64,000 nt of DNA, from NCBI GenBank assembly GCA_947503175.1, contig CANNCO010000001.1:1-64000 (forward strand), written 5' to 3'. The position numbers and the translations under genes are program-made. Positions 1 to 8,179 of the stretch are shown piece by piece. Under the pieces are notes generated by a model, which did no database searches, was not told the DNA's origin, and saw only the letters and a list, made by a program, of their open reading frames with translations. Origin of the DNA: an uncultured Paracoccaceae bacterium. Lineage in GTDB: Bacteria; Pseudomonadota; Alphaproteobacteria; Rhodobacterales; Rhodobacteraceae. Numbering within the stretch: position 1 is the stretch's first letter; every line of letters begins with the position of its first letter.

Positions 1-74
1 GCGCGCAGACACTTTCCTTTCCGCTATCTGCCTCGCTGCAGCTATCTCATGGTGGACCTAATTGAGTCCTGACC

Positions 75-1646
75 CTAGCCCGCGTCCTTGTAGCTTACAG
101 TCTTGACATCAGCATCCGGGTCGGACTTTTCACGCCGCACCAGAAGCCGGTTCAGCGCATTCACATAGGCCTTGGCCGACGCGACAACCGTGTCGGTATC
201 CGCTGACTGACCGGTGACGATCCGCCCGTCTTCCTCCATGCGCACGCTGACCGTGGCTTGGGCATCGGTGCCCTCGGTCACCGCATGCACCTGATAAAGC
301 TGCAGATGCGCGTGATGGGGGAAAAGCGCCTTGACCGCGTTGAAGGTCGCATCCACCGGGCCATCGCCCTGCGCCGTGATCTGCTTGTCCTCACCGTCAA
401 TCGACAGCGTCAGGTCCGCCGATTGCGGCGCCTCAGTGCCGCAGATGACCCGCAGAAACTTGACCTGGATGCGGTCATGCACCTCGCCGCTTTCCTGATC
501 CCGCATCAGCGCGATCAGGTCATCCTCGAACACCTCTTTCTTGCGGTCGGCCAGCGCCTTGAACCGCACGAAGACATCGTTGAGCTGGTTGTCGGCCAAA
601 TCGTAACCCAGCTCTTTAAGTTTCGAGCGCAGCGCGGCCCGGCCCGAATGCTTGCCCATGACGATCGAGGTTTCTTTCAGGCCCACATCCTCGGGCCGCA
701 TGATCTCGAATGTCTCGGCGTTTTTCAGCATCCCGTCCTGGTGAATGCCGGATTCATGCGCAAAGGCGTTCTTGCCGACAATCGCCTTGTTGAACTGGAC
801 CTGAAAACCCGAAACCGTCGCGACCCGGCGCGAGATTGCCATGATCTTGGTGGTGTCGATCCCGGTCTTGTAGGGCATGATATCGCCACGCACCTTCATC
901 GCCATCACGACCTCTTCGAGCGCGGTATTCCCGGCCCGCTCGCCCAGGCCGTTGATCGTGCATTCGATCTGGCGCGCGCCGCCTTCGACCGCGGCAAGGC
1001 TGTTGGCCGTCGCCATGCCCAGATCGTTGTGGCAGTGGGTGGCAAACACCACGTCCGACGCGCCTGGTACCTCGGCGATCAACCGCCGGATCAGATCGGC
1101 GCTTTCAACCGGTGCGGTATAGCCCACCGTGTCGGGGATGTTGATTGTCGTGGCCCCCGCCTTGATCGCGATTTCAACGACGCGGGCCAGATAGTCCCAC
1201 TCGGTCCGGGTCGCATCCATCGGCGACCACTGCACGTTGTCGCAGAGGTTGCGCGCGTGTGTCACCGTTTCGTGGATGCGGTCGGCCATCTCGTCCTTGG
1301 TCAGGTTCGGGATGGCACGATGCAGGGGCGAGGTGCCGATAAACGTATGGATGCGCGGCCGATCGGCGTGCTGAACCGCCTCCCAGCAGCGATCGATATC
1401 CTTGAAATTGGCGCGGGCAAGGCCGCAGATCACCGAGGTTTTCGCCAGCCGGGCAATGTCCGAAACAGCCTCGAAATCGCCTTCGGATGCAATGGGAAAG
1501 CCGGCTTCGATGATATCAACGCCCATCTCGTCAAGCATGCCGGCAATCTCCAGCTTCTCGGAATGGGTCATGGTTGCGCCGGGGGATTGTTCGCCATCGC
1601 GCAAGGTCGTGTCGAAAATCAACACGCGGTCTTTGTCGGTCGTCAT
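75..1646 (-). CDS. leuA: 2-isopropylmalate synthase
   Basis: Catalyses the first committed step of leucine synthesis, condensing acetyl-CoA with 2-ketoisovalerate in the cytoplasm. The 523 residues are the usual length for the long LeuA form. The N-terminal TIM barrel opens with DTTLRDGEQSPGA (residues 12-24), has the metal-binding HCHNDLGMA, and NGLGERAGN typical of the family; the last ~130 residues form the leucine-sensing LeuA dimer domain. The ATG start is preceded by GGAGAGATCC, a good ribosome site. No other leu or ilv gene is adjacent. The 200-nt leader holds a leucine-rich reading frame and a hairpin (listed separately), so control by attenuation is possible. Confidence 0.96.
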   Translation of the reverse strand: MTTDKDRVLIFDTTLRDGEQSPGATMTHSEKLEIAGMLDEMGVDIIEAGFPIASEGDFEAVSDIARLAKTSVICGLARANFKDIDRCWEAVQHADRPRIHTFIGTSPLHRAIPNLTKDEMADRIHETVTHARNLCDNVQWSPMDATRTEWDYLARVVEIAIKAGATTINIPDTVGYTAPVESADLIRRLIAEVPGASDVVFATHCHNDLGMATANSLAAVEGGARQIECTINGLGERAGNTALEEVVMAMKVRGDIMPYKTGIDTTKIMAISRRVATVSGFQVQFNKAIVGKNAFAHESGIHQDGMLKNAETFEIMRPEDVGLKETSIVMGKHSGRAALRSKLKELGYDLADNQLNDVFVRFKALADRKKEVFEDDLIALMRDQESGEVHDRIQVKFLRVICGTEAPQSADLTLSIDGEDKQITAQGDGPVDATFNAVKALFPHHAHLQLYQVHAVTEGTDAQATVSVRMEEDGRIVTGQSADTDTVVASAKAYVNALNRLLVRREKSDPDADVKTVSYKDAG

Positions 1647-1692
1647 TGGATCTCTCCTGTATCTCCTAAGTGCGTTCGGCGCTGAACCTCCC

Positions 1693-1763
1693 CTGAGCGG
1701 TCGCGCCGTCAGGCACGCTCAGAGGCGGCTAAGGAGAAGAAGCGACAGCAGACGGGCGCCCAG
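1693..1763 (-). promoter_or_regulatory. Possible leucine leader/attenuator ahead of leuA
   Basis: On the leuA strand the leader reads LGARLLSLLLLSRL and then a stop (1763 to 1719), with eight leucines in fourteen codons. The stop overlaps the first arm of a CTGAGCG/CGCTCAG inverted repeat (1716-1722 and 1693-1699). This is the arrangement expected of a leucine attenuator. Against it, the frame has no ATG, GTG or TTG after the in-frame TAG upstream, so a CTG start would be needed, and the hairpin has no U-run. Confidence 0.35.
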
Positions 1764-1845
1764 GTCGGACTATATGCTGTCGTTGTCATGGCGCGCATAT
1801 TACCGGGGTTGCCCTGAATGAAAAGGTAAAAGTTGGAGCGGTGGT

Positions 1846-2613
1846 TCAGAACATTACGCAGTCGGCCCCAGGGGGCAGGGCCGCGGCATCTGATGGCAGG
1901 GTCGGGGTATAGTCGAAGGCCGAAATGCGCGCGCCACCGTCGAAGGCGATGAACAATTGGTTGCTGCCCGGGCGGATGGCGATGCCTTCGGGGTCTGCGC
2001 CGAACTCATAAAGCGACCATGTACCAAGGATTTCGCCATCCGGGTTCAGCTCGAACAAGCTGTTCGTGCCTTCCCAATCATCAACGATCAGCAAATGGCC
2101 CGTGCGGGGGTCGTGCGCGATGCCTTGTGGTTCGATCAGGGGCGGGTCCATCAGGTCAGCGTCGATGCGTTTTTGAACAGAACCATCGGGGGACATCCAT
2201 GTAATGGCCGCCGGATCATCCTCGACCGTGATGAGCGTGCCGTCGTCGGTGATTGTGATGCCTTCGGTATCGGCCCAACCGTTCGGATTGAACGGCTCTG
2301 ACAGGGGTGCGCCGTCTTTTGTCAGACGCTGAAAGCCACCATAGCCATCGGCGACCAGCAGGCCGTTACCCTCAACCGTGATCGCCTTGATCCGGGAAAG
2401 ACCGCTCGATATCCGGCGCAGTTCCAGACCGTCGAGCGTTACGAGCACCGCTTCGGGGCTTTCGTTCGCGATCCAGAGGCCGCAGAAGGAGGGGTCGTAG
2501 TCGAGGCTTGCGGGGCGGTTGAGCTGGTAGGTGGCGGTCAGCTTCAGATCGAGCGCGGCGGCGGGCATACCGGCAAGCAGACCGCAGGTAAGGAGGATGT
2601 ATAAGCAGCGCAT
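1846..2613 (-). CDS. Secreted beta-propeller-like protein (SdiA-regulated/esterase-like family), function unknown
   Basis: A 255-residue protein with a clear signal peptide (MRCLYILLTCGLLAGMPAAA), so it is probably periplasmic. The body is a run of short beta-rich blades with repeated turns such as ADTEGITITDDG, PQGIAHDPRTGHLLIVDD and DPEGIAIRPGSNQLFIAFDG. Such EGI/GIA..tg.L.v.D blades are seen in the SdiA-regulated, SMP-30-like and phytase-like propeller families. No catalytic residues can be assigned. It is transcribed away from the SDR gene at 2675, with starts about 60 bp apart. A phytase-like or lactonase activity is possible but unsupported. Confidence 0.7.
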   Translation of the reverse strand: MRCLYILLTCGLLAGMPAAALDLKLTATYQLNRPASLDYDPSFCGLWIANESPEAVLVTLDGLELRRISSGLSRIKAITVEGNGLLVADGYGGFQRLTKDGAPLSEPFNPNGWADTEGITITDDGTLITVEDDPAAITWMSPDGSVQKRIDADLMDPPLIEPQGIAHDPRTGHLLIVDDWEGTNSLFELNPDGEILGTWSLYEFGADPEGIAIRPGSNQLFIAFDGGARISAFDYTPTLPSDAAALPPGADCVMF

Positions 2614-2674
2614 CAGTCATGCCTTTCGCAAAGGCTCGTCATAAGAAGAACTGGCGCTAGGTCGCGCGGTGTCA

Positions 2675-3352
2675 ATGGAGGATGATTTGGAACGGGCATT
2701 GGTCATCGGTGCGTCGGGCGGTATCGGCGGCGCGGTCACGGGCGCGCTTTCGGCACGTGGCATGGAGGTCGTGGGGTTGTCGCGGTCCAGGGACGGGCTG
2801 AACGTCACCGACGAGGACTGCATCGCGCGGCATCTCGGAGTTCTGGAGGGCACGTTCGATTTGGTCTTTGTGGCGACGGGTGCGTTGGTGATCGATGGCG
2901 CTGAGCCAGAGAAGACGTTGCGGGCTCTGTCCGTGAAATCCCTTGCGGATCAGTATCTTCTGAATGCAATCGGTCCGATGCTGGTTCTGAAACACGCGCT
3001 GCCGCTCCTGCCGAAGGATAGAAGGTCGGTCTTCGCTGCGATCTCGGCGCGTGTGGGCTCGATTGGCGACAACCGGCTGGGTGGCTGGTACAGTTACCGC
3101 GCTGCGAAGGCTGGGCTGAACCAGTTGATCCACGGCGCGTCAATCGAACTTGGACGCAGTCATAAACAGGCGATTGCCGTCTGCCTGCATCCGGGAACGG
3201 TCGAGACGCCGTTCACCGCGAAATATGCGGGCGGCCACAAGACGGTTCCTGCGACCGAGGCGGTGGGCAACCTGCTGTCAGTGATCGACCGCTTGACGAC
3301 CGCCCAATCCGGCGGCTTTTTCGATTATGCGGGCCGGGAGATCGTCTGGTGA
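2675..3352 (+). CDS. SDR-family NAD(P)-dependent oxidoreductase (CsgA/C-factor-like)
   Basis: Short-chain dehydrogenase of about 225 residues. The nucleotide-binding motif VIGASGGIGGAV lies at the N-terminus and the catalytic pair YSYRAAK at about residue 142, followed by the HPGTVETPF segment typical of C-factor-like SDRs. The ORF can begin at GTG 2669 or ATG 2675; the ATG is preferred. Its end overlaps the photolyase start by the 4-nt pattern (GTGA at 3349-3352), so the two are translationally coupled. The substrate is unknown. Confidence 0.85.
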   Translation: MEDDLERALVIGASGGIGGAVTGALSARGMEVVGLSRSRDGLNVTDEDCIARHLGVLEGTFDLVFVATGALVIDGAEPEKTLRALSVKSLADQYLLNAIGPMLVLKHALPLLPKDRRSVFAAISARVGSIGDNRLGGWYSYRAAKAGLNQLIHGASIELGRSHKQAIAVCLHPGTVETPFTAKYAGGHKTVPATEAVGNLLSVIDRLTTAQSGGFFDYAGREIVW

Positions 3353-4875
3353 ACCGTCTTGTTCTGGTGCTCGGGGATCAGCTTTCCCCCAATGTTGCGG
3401 CCCTGCGCGAGGCCGACAAATCGACCGATACCGTCGTGATGGCCGAGGTGCGCGATGAGGCAACCTATGTCCGCCATCACCCCAAGAAGATCGCGTTCCT
3501 TTTCGCCGCGATGCGCAAGTTCGCCGACCGTCTGAAGACCGATGGGTGGACCGTCGCCTATACGGAGTATGGCGACCCGGAGAATGCAGGCTCGGTTCCG
3601 GGCGAGCTGTTGCGGCGGGCAAGCGAGATGGGCGCGACTGAGGTCATCGCAACCCGCCCCGGCGAATGGCGGTTGATCGGCTTGCTGGATGAAATGCCGA
3701 TCCCGGTGACGCAGCTTGAAGACGATCGGTTCATCGCAACGCATTCGGAGTTCGATGCATGGTGCGCGGGGCGCAAGGAGCTTCGGATGGAGTGGTTCTA
3801 TCGCGACATGCGCCGCAAGACGGGGCTGTTGATGGAGGGCGACAAACCTGCTGGCGGCAAGTGGAACTACGATCGGGAAAACCGGAAATCCGCGCCGAAA
3901 GATGCGCGCTTCGTCGATCCGCTGAGATTTGAGCCGGATGAGACAGTCGCGGCGGTTCTTGACCTTGTGGAACGGGAGTTCAGCGACAATTTCGGCGCGC
4001 TCCGGCCGTTCTGGTTCGCCACGGACCGGGATCAGGCGCTGGAACAGATGGAGTATTGGGTCCATCACGAACTGCCGACCTTCGGGAACTATCAGGATGC
4101 GATGCTGACGGATCAGCGGTTTCTGTCGCATTCGATCCTGTCGCTCTATCTGAACGCGGGTCTGCTGGACCCTCTGGAGGTCTGCCGGGCCGTTGAAAAG
4201 GCATGGCAGGACGGTCATGCGCCCCTGAACGCGGCCGAGGGGTTCATTCGGCAGATCATCGGCTGGCGCGAGTTTGTGCGGGGTGTCTACTTCCGCGAGG
4301 GTCCGGATTATCCGCGCCGGAACACGCTGAATCAGCAACGCGCCCTGCCTGCGCTCTACTGGGCGGCCGAAACCCGGATGAAATGCCTGTCGCAGGCGGT
4401 GGAACAGACCCGGGACGAGGCCTATGCCCACCACATTCAACGCCTTATGATCACGGGGAATTTTGCGCTTCTGGCCGGGGTCAACCCGACCGAGCTGCAT
4501 GAATGGTATCTGGCCGTCTATGCCGATGCCTATGAATGGGTCGAGGCGCCCAATACGGTGGGGATGAGCCAGCATGCCGATGGGGGCATCGTCGGGTCGA
4601 AACCCTATGTCTCGTCAGGGGCCTATATCAGCCGGATGTCGGATTACTGTGGTGGCTGCGCCTATAAGGTGAAGGACAAGACCGGCCCCGATGCCTGTCC
4701 CTTCAACACTCTTTACTGGCACTTCCTCGACCGGCACCGTCACCGGTTCGATCGCAATCCCCGGATGGCGCAGATGTATCGCACATGGGACAGGATGGAC
4801 GCCGAAAAGCGCCGTGTCATCCTGACCGAGGCGGGTGAGTTTCTGGAGCGGATGGGCCGGGGCGAAACCGTCTGA
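3349..4875 (+). CDS. FeS-type bacterial cryptochrome/photolyase (PhrB/CryB family, (6-4) photolyase-like)
   Basis: A 508-residue DPRP-family flavoprotein, probably a light-driven repair enzyme for (6-4) photoproducts or a light sensor. The N-terminus MNRLVLVLGDQLSPN is characteristic. Four cysteines at residues 346, 434, 437 and 450 (MKCLSQ, YCGGC, DACPF) have the same spacing as the [4Fe-4S] ligands of Agrobacterium PhrB (350, 438, 441, 454, from memory), with a constant offset of four. The start is a GTG overlapping the SDR stop. It converges with the MORN gene, with only 4 bp between the stops. Confidence 0.92.
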   Translation: MNRLVLVLGDQLSPNVAALREADKSTDTVVMAEVRDEATYVRHHPKKIAFLFAAMRKFADRLKTDGWTVAYTEYGDPENAGSVPGELLRRASEMGATEVIATRPGEWRLIGLLDEMPIPVTQLEDDRFIATHSEFDAWCAGRKELRMEWFYRDMRRKTGLLMEGDKPAGGKWNYDRENRKSAPKDARFVDPLRFEPDETVAAVLDLVEREFSDNFGALRPFWFATDRDQALEQMEYWVHHELPTFGNYQDAMLTDQRFLSHSILSLYLNAGLLDPLEVCRAVEKAWQDGHAPLNAAEGFIRQIIGWREFVRGVYFREGPDYPRRNTLNQQRALPALYWAAETRMKCLSQAVEQTRDEAYAHHIQRLMITGNFALLAGVNPTELHEWYLAVYADAYEWVEAPNTVGMSQHADGGIVGSKPYVSSGAYISRMSDYCGGCAYKVKDKTGPDACPFNTLYWHFLDRHRHRFDRNPRMAQMYRTWDRMDAEKRRVILTEAGEFLERMGRGETV

Positions 4876-4879
4876 GTGC

Positions 4880-6334
4880 CTATTCGGTAGCCGTTTCGGC
4901 CTCGTCTTCGGCACCCGCAGCCGGGGTGATAAGCGCCCCGCCGGACCAGGTGCCTTCGGCAACCGTTCCCGAGGCATAGCGGATGACGCCTGGTCCTTCG
5001 CGGCGGCCATTGGCGAACATGCCCTCATAGACATCGCCGTTTGAGTAGGTGGCCACGCCCTGACCGCTGATCTCGCCCGCCACCCATTCGCCGGTATAGG
5101 TGAACCCTTCGGCCATTGTGATCGTCCCCTGGCCCTCGCGCAGCCCGGCCAAGAAATCGCCTTCGTAAACCGTGCCATCGGCATAGGTCGCGATACCCTT
5201 GCCCTGCCGCTGGCCGTCGACCCACGCGCCTTCGTAGCGGTAACCATCGGTATAGGTCATTACGCCCTGACCGTGGTTCTTGGCATTGCGGAACTCGCCC
5301 TCATAGACAAGACCGTTGGCATAGACTGCGCGGCCCGTACCCTCGATCACGCTGTTCACCCAGTCGCCCTCATAGGTCGATCCGTCGGCATAGGTGATCT
5401 TCCCCGTACCGTTGGGCACGCCGTCCTCAAGGAACCCGACAAAAACCGACCCGTCGGGATAGGTCACGCGGCCTTCGCCCTGAATATCGCCGTTGATCCA
5501 GCTTCCTTCATAGATATAGCCATCGGTCGCGGTAAACGTACCCTGACCATGGCGGCGGTCGGCCAGAAACTGGCCTTCATACACGTCCGAATTGGCATAG
5601 GTCACCTTGCCGTCACCCTCGCGCTGGCCGTTGACGAACTGGCCTTCGTAGACATCACCATTGGGCTGAACCAGCCGGCCCTGACCATGGATGTCGCCAT
5701 CGGCCCAGTCGCCCTCATAGATCAGGCCGTCGGGCATGGTCAGCTTGCCGGTGCCTTCGCGCTTACCGCGCACCAGCGTGCCCTCATAAACTGCACCGTC
5801 AGGATAGGTAATCGCGCCCTCGCCCTCTTTGACGCCATCGACCCATGTCCCTTCGAAGACATAGCCGTTCGGGCTTTCCATCCGGCCCTGACCGGAATGC
5901 AGCGCGTTGACGAAATCACCCTGGTAGCGAACGCCGTTGGCATAGACCGCGACGCCTTCGCCAGTCATTTCCCCGGCGACCCAGTCACCTTCGTAAGTGC
6001 CGCCATCGGCGAAGGTGATCTTGCCCTGACCTTCGGGTTTGCCCGCGACGAAAGCCCCTTCATAGACCGAGCCGTTCGGGAACTTGGCGATGCCGAAACC
6101 GCGGATTTCTCCGTCGACCCATTCGCCGGAATACTCATAGCCATTGGGCAGCCGGTAGGTGCCCTGACCGTGCTGCTTGCCATCCTTGAACGTGCCTTCA
6201 TAGATGCCGCCGTCGTCATATTGCTTGGTGACGACCTCGCCCTGCTGGGCAAATGCGATCCCGGCGCTCAGACCGGCGACAAGAAATGCCGCGGCGCCCG
6301 TGCGAAGAACCGCCGTCCATCCCGTACCTGCCAT
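4880..6334 (-). CDS. Secreted protein of 18 tandem MORN repeats
   Basis: The track ORF starts too early. The ATG at 6334 is preceded by AGAGGAAGAGG and gives 484 residues beginning MAGTGWTAVLRTGAAAFLVAGL, a signal peptide ending around AFAQ. The rest is 18 complete 23-residue MORN repeats plus a partial nineteenth, of the form YEGxFxxGxxxGxGxxTYxDG, and a short acidic tail. MORN arrays form elongated beta-sheets, and in eukaryotes some bind lipid or protein; the role of bacterial periplasmic versions is not established. The DNA is repetitive too (69-bp period). Confidence 0.85.
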   Translation of the reverse strand: MAGTGWTAVLRTGAAAFLVAGLSAGIAFAQQGEVVTKQYDDGGIYEGTFKDGKQHGQGTYRLPNGYEYSGEWVDGEIRGFGIAKFPNGSVYEGAFVAGKPEGQGKITFADGGTYEGDWVAGEMTGEGVAVYANGVRYQGDFVNALHSGQGRMESPNGYVFEGTWVDGVKEGEGAITYPDGAVYEGTLVRGKREGTGKLTMPDGLIYEGDWADGDIHGQGRLVQPNGDVYEGQFVNGQREGDGKVTYANSDVYEGQFLADRRHGQGTFTATDGYIYEGSWINGDIQGEGRVTYPDGSVFVGFLEDGVPNGTGKITYADGSTYEGDWVNSVIEGTGRAVYANGLVYEGEFRNAKNHGQGVMTYTDGYRYEGAWVDGQRQGKGIATYADGTVYEGDFLAGLREGQGTITMAEGFTYTGEWVAGEISGQGVATYSNGDVYEGMFANGRREGPGVIRYASGTVAEGTWSGGALITPAAGAEDEAETATE

Positions 6335-6496
6335 GTGCCTCTTCCTCTTTGCTGATCTGCCGCGCCCGTCCCGGCGCTTGTTCGCGTTCGCCCATAGCCT
6401 AGGAGACACCCCGGTGCCCTGCAACGGTTTTTGGCCCGGTGCTCTTTTCCTCGGGCGGTGTTCTGCTATGACGACGCCCTAGTTCGAGGAGCGCCG

Positions 6497-8164
6497 ATGA
6501 CCGCACGGTTTCGCCTGACCATGGCCCAGTTGAACCCGACCCTGGGTGATCTTGCCGGCAACGCTGCGCAGGCACGGCAGGCGTGGGAAGAGGGCCGGAA
6601 GGCTGGCGCCGACTTTGTGGCCCTGCCCGAGATGTTCGTGACCGGCTACCAGACGCAGGATCTGGTCATGAAACCGGCGTTTACCGCGGATGCGATGGGG
6701 GCCATCAAAGGCCTTGCCAAGGACTGCGCCGATGGACCTGCACTCGGGATCGGTGGACCCTGTGCGGTTGGAGACAAGCTCTACAATGCCTATTGGATCT
6801 TGTCCGGCGGGAAGGTGCAGACGCGGTTCTTTAAGCACGAACTACCGAACGAAACGGTCTTTGACGAGGTCCGTCTTTTCGAGCAAGGTCCCCTGCAAGG
6901 CCCTGTTTCCATTGGGCCTTTGCGTGTGGGTATCCCGATCTGTGAAGATGCCTGGCACGAGACGGTTTGTGAAACACTGGCCGAAAGCGGCGCCGATATC
7001 CTGATCGTGCCGAACGGCTCGCCCTATTATCGGGGCAAGTATGACACGCGGATTAATCACATGGTCGCGCGCACCGTCGAGACGGGCCTGCCGCTGGTTT
7101 ACCTGAACATGCTGGGCGGGCAGGACGATCAGGTCTTTGATGGCGCAAGTTTCGTTTTGAACCCCCATGGGCAGTTGGCGGCGGAGTTTCCGGCCTTCGA
7201 GACCGGGCTGTTCAACGTCGATTTTGTCGAGACCGACGAAGGCTGGCGGGCAGAGGAGGGGGATAAGGTTGTGTTCCCCGATGCTTGGGAACAGGATTAT
7301 CGCGCGATGGTCATGGGGCTCGGCGATTACTGCCGGAAAACCGGGTTCACGAAGGTTTTGCTGGGGCTTTCGGGTGGAATCGACAGCGCGATTGTCGCAA
7401 CGATCGCGGCGGACGCGCTGGGGCCCGAGAATGTGCGCTGCGTGATGTTGCCGTCGGAGTATACGTCAGAGCATTCGCTTGAGGATGCGGCTGAGGTGGC
7501 GGAGCGGTTGGGGTGCCGGTTGGACACCGTGTCGATCGCGGGACCGCGCGCTGCGGTAACGGAGGCATTGGACCCTTTGTTTGCGGGAACGACGCCCGAT
7601 GTGACCGAGGAGAACATCCAGTCGCGGTTGCGCGGCGTGATGCTGATGGCCTTGTCGAACAAGTTCGGCGAGATGCTCTTGACGACGGGAAACAAGTCCG
7701 AGGTCGCGGTGGGCTATGCCACGATCTATGGCGATATGGCGGGCGGCTATAACCCGATCAAGGACCTCTACAAGACGCGGGTGTTCGAGACCTGCCGCTG
7801 GCGGAACGCCAATCATCGCGAGTGGATGGCAGGTCCGACGGGCGAGGTGATCCCGGCGCGGGTGATCGACAAACCGCCCTCGGCAGAGCTGCGTCCGGAT
7901 CAGAAGGACGAAGACAGCCTGCCGCCCTATGAGGTTCTGGATGCGATCCTAGACGGGTTGATCGACCGCGAGGCGAGCATCGCCGATCTGGTGGCGGAAG
8001 GGTTCGACGCGGCGACTGTGAAAAAGGTTGAGCACCTGATTTATATCAGCGAATACAAGCGCTTCCAGTCTGCGCCCGGCCCGCGCCTGACCAAGCGTTC
8101 GTTCTGGCTGGACCGGCGTTACCCGATCGTTAACCGATGGCGCGATAAGTCCGGTGGCGCCTGA
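6497..8164 (+). CDS. nadE: Glutamine-dependent NAD+ synthetase
   Basis: Makes NAD+ from deamido-NAD, ATP and glutamine. The ATG at 6497 has GAGGAGCGCC in front and begins MTARFRLTMAQLNPTLGD; the 22 residues upstream in the track ORF are unlikely to be translated. Residues 1-260 form the nitrilase-type glutaminase domain with the triad ALPEMF, FKHELPN and PICEDAW. The C-terminal synthetase domain carries the ATP-binding LGLSGGIDSA. The length of 555 aa is normal. The stop lies inside a hairpin shared with the convergent PAS gene. Confidence 0.95.
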   Translation: MTARFRLTMAQLNPTLGDLAGNAAQARQAWEEGRKAGADFVALPEMFVTGYQTQDLVMKPAFTADAMGAIKGLAKDCADGPALGIGGPCAVGDKLYNAYWILSGGKVQTRFFKHELPNETVFDEVRLFEQGPLQGPVSIGPLRVGIPICEDAWHETVCETLAESGADILIVPNGSPYYRGKYDTRINHMVARTVETGLPLVYLNMLGGQDDQVFDGASFVLNPHGQLAAEFPAFETGLFNVDFVETDEGWRAEEGDKVVFPDAWEQDYRAMVMGLGDYCRKTGFTKVLLGLSGGIDSAIVATIAADALGPENVRCVMLPSEYTSEHSLEDAAEVAERLGCRLDTVSIAGPRAAVTEALDPLFAGTTPDVTEENIQSRLRGVMLMALSNKFGEMLLTTGNKSEVAVGYATIYGDMAGGYNPIKDLYKTRVFETCRWRNANHREWMAGPTGEVIPARVIDKPPSAELRPDQKDEDSLPPYEVLDAILDGLIDREASIADLVAEGFDAATVKKVEHLIYISEYKRFQSAPGPRLTKRSFWLDRRYPIVNRWRDKSGGA

Positions 8165-8179
8165 TCCATTCGATCAGGC
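8159..8179. terminator. Bidirectional hairpin between nadE and the PAS-protein gene
   Basis: GCCTGATC, loop CATTC, GATCAGGC is a perfect 8-bp inverted repeat that spans the stop codons of the two convergent genes. There is no long T-run on either side, so termination strength is uncertain. Confidence 0.5.

Noticed and set aside
258-1685. 475-aa ORF antisense to leuA
   Set aside because: Shadow frame in GC-rich DNA; LeuA on the other strand is unmistakable and this protein has no recognisable domain.
3325-4575. 416-aa ORF antisense to the photolyase gene
   Set aside because: Shadow of a well-supported gene.
4880-6250. Tandem 69-bp DNA repeats as a CRISPR array or satellite
   Set aside because: The period matches the 23-residue MORN repeat, the units vary in sequence and there are no spacer-like segments.
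5273-6355. 360-aa repetitive ORF antisense to the MORN gene
   Set aside because: Its apparent repeats are only the complement of the MORN repeats; the MORN frame has a signal peptide and ribosome site.
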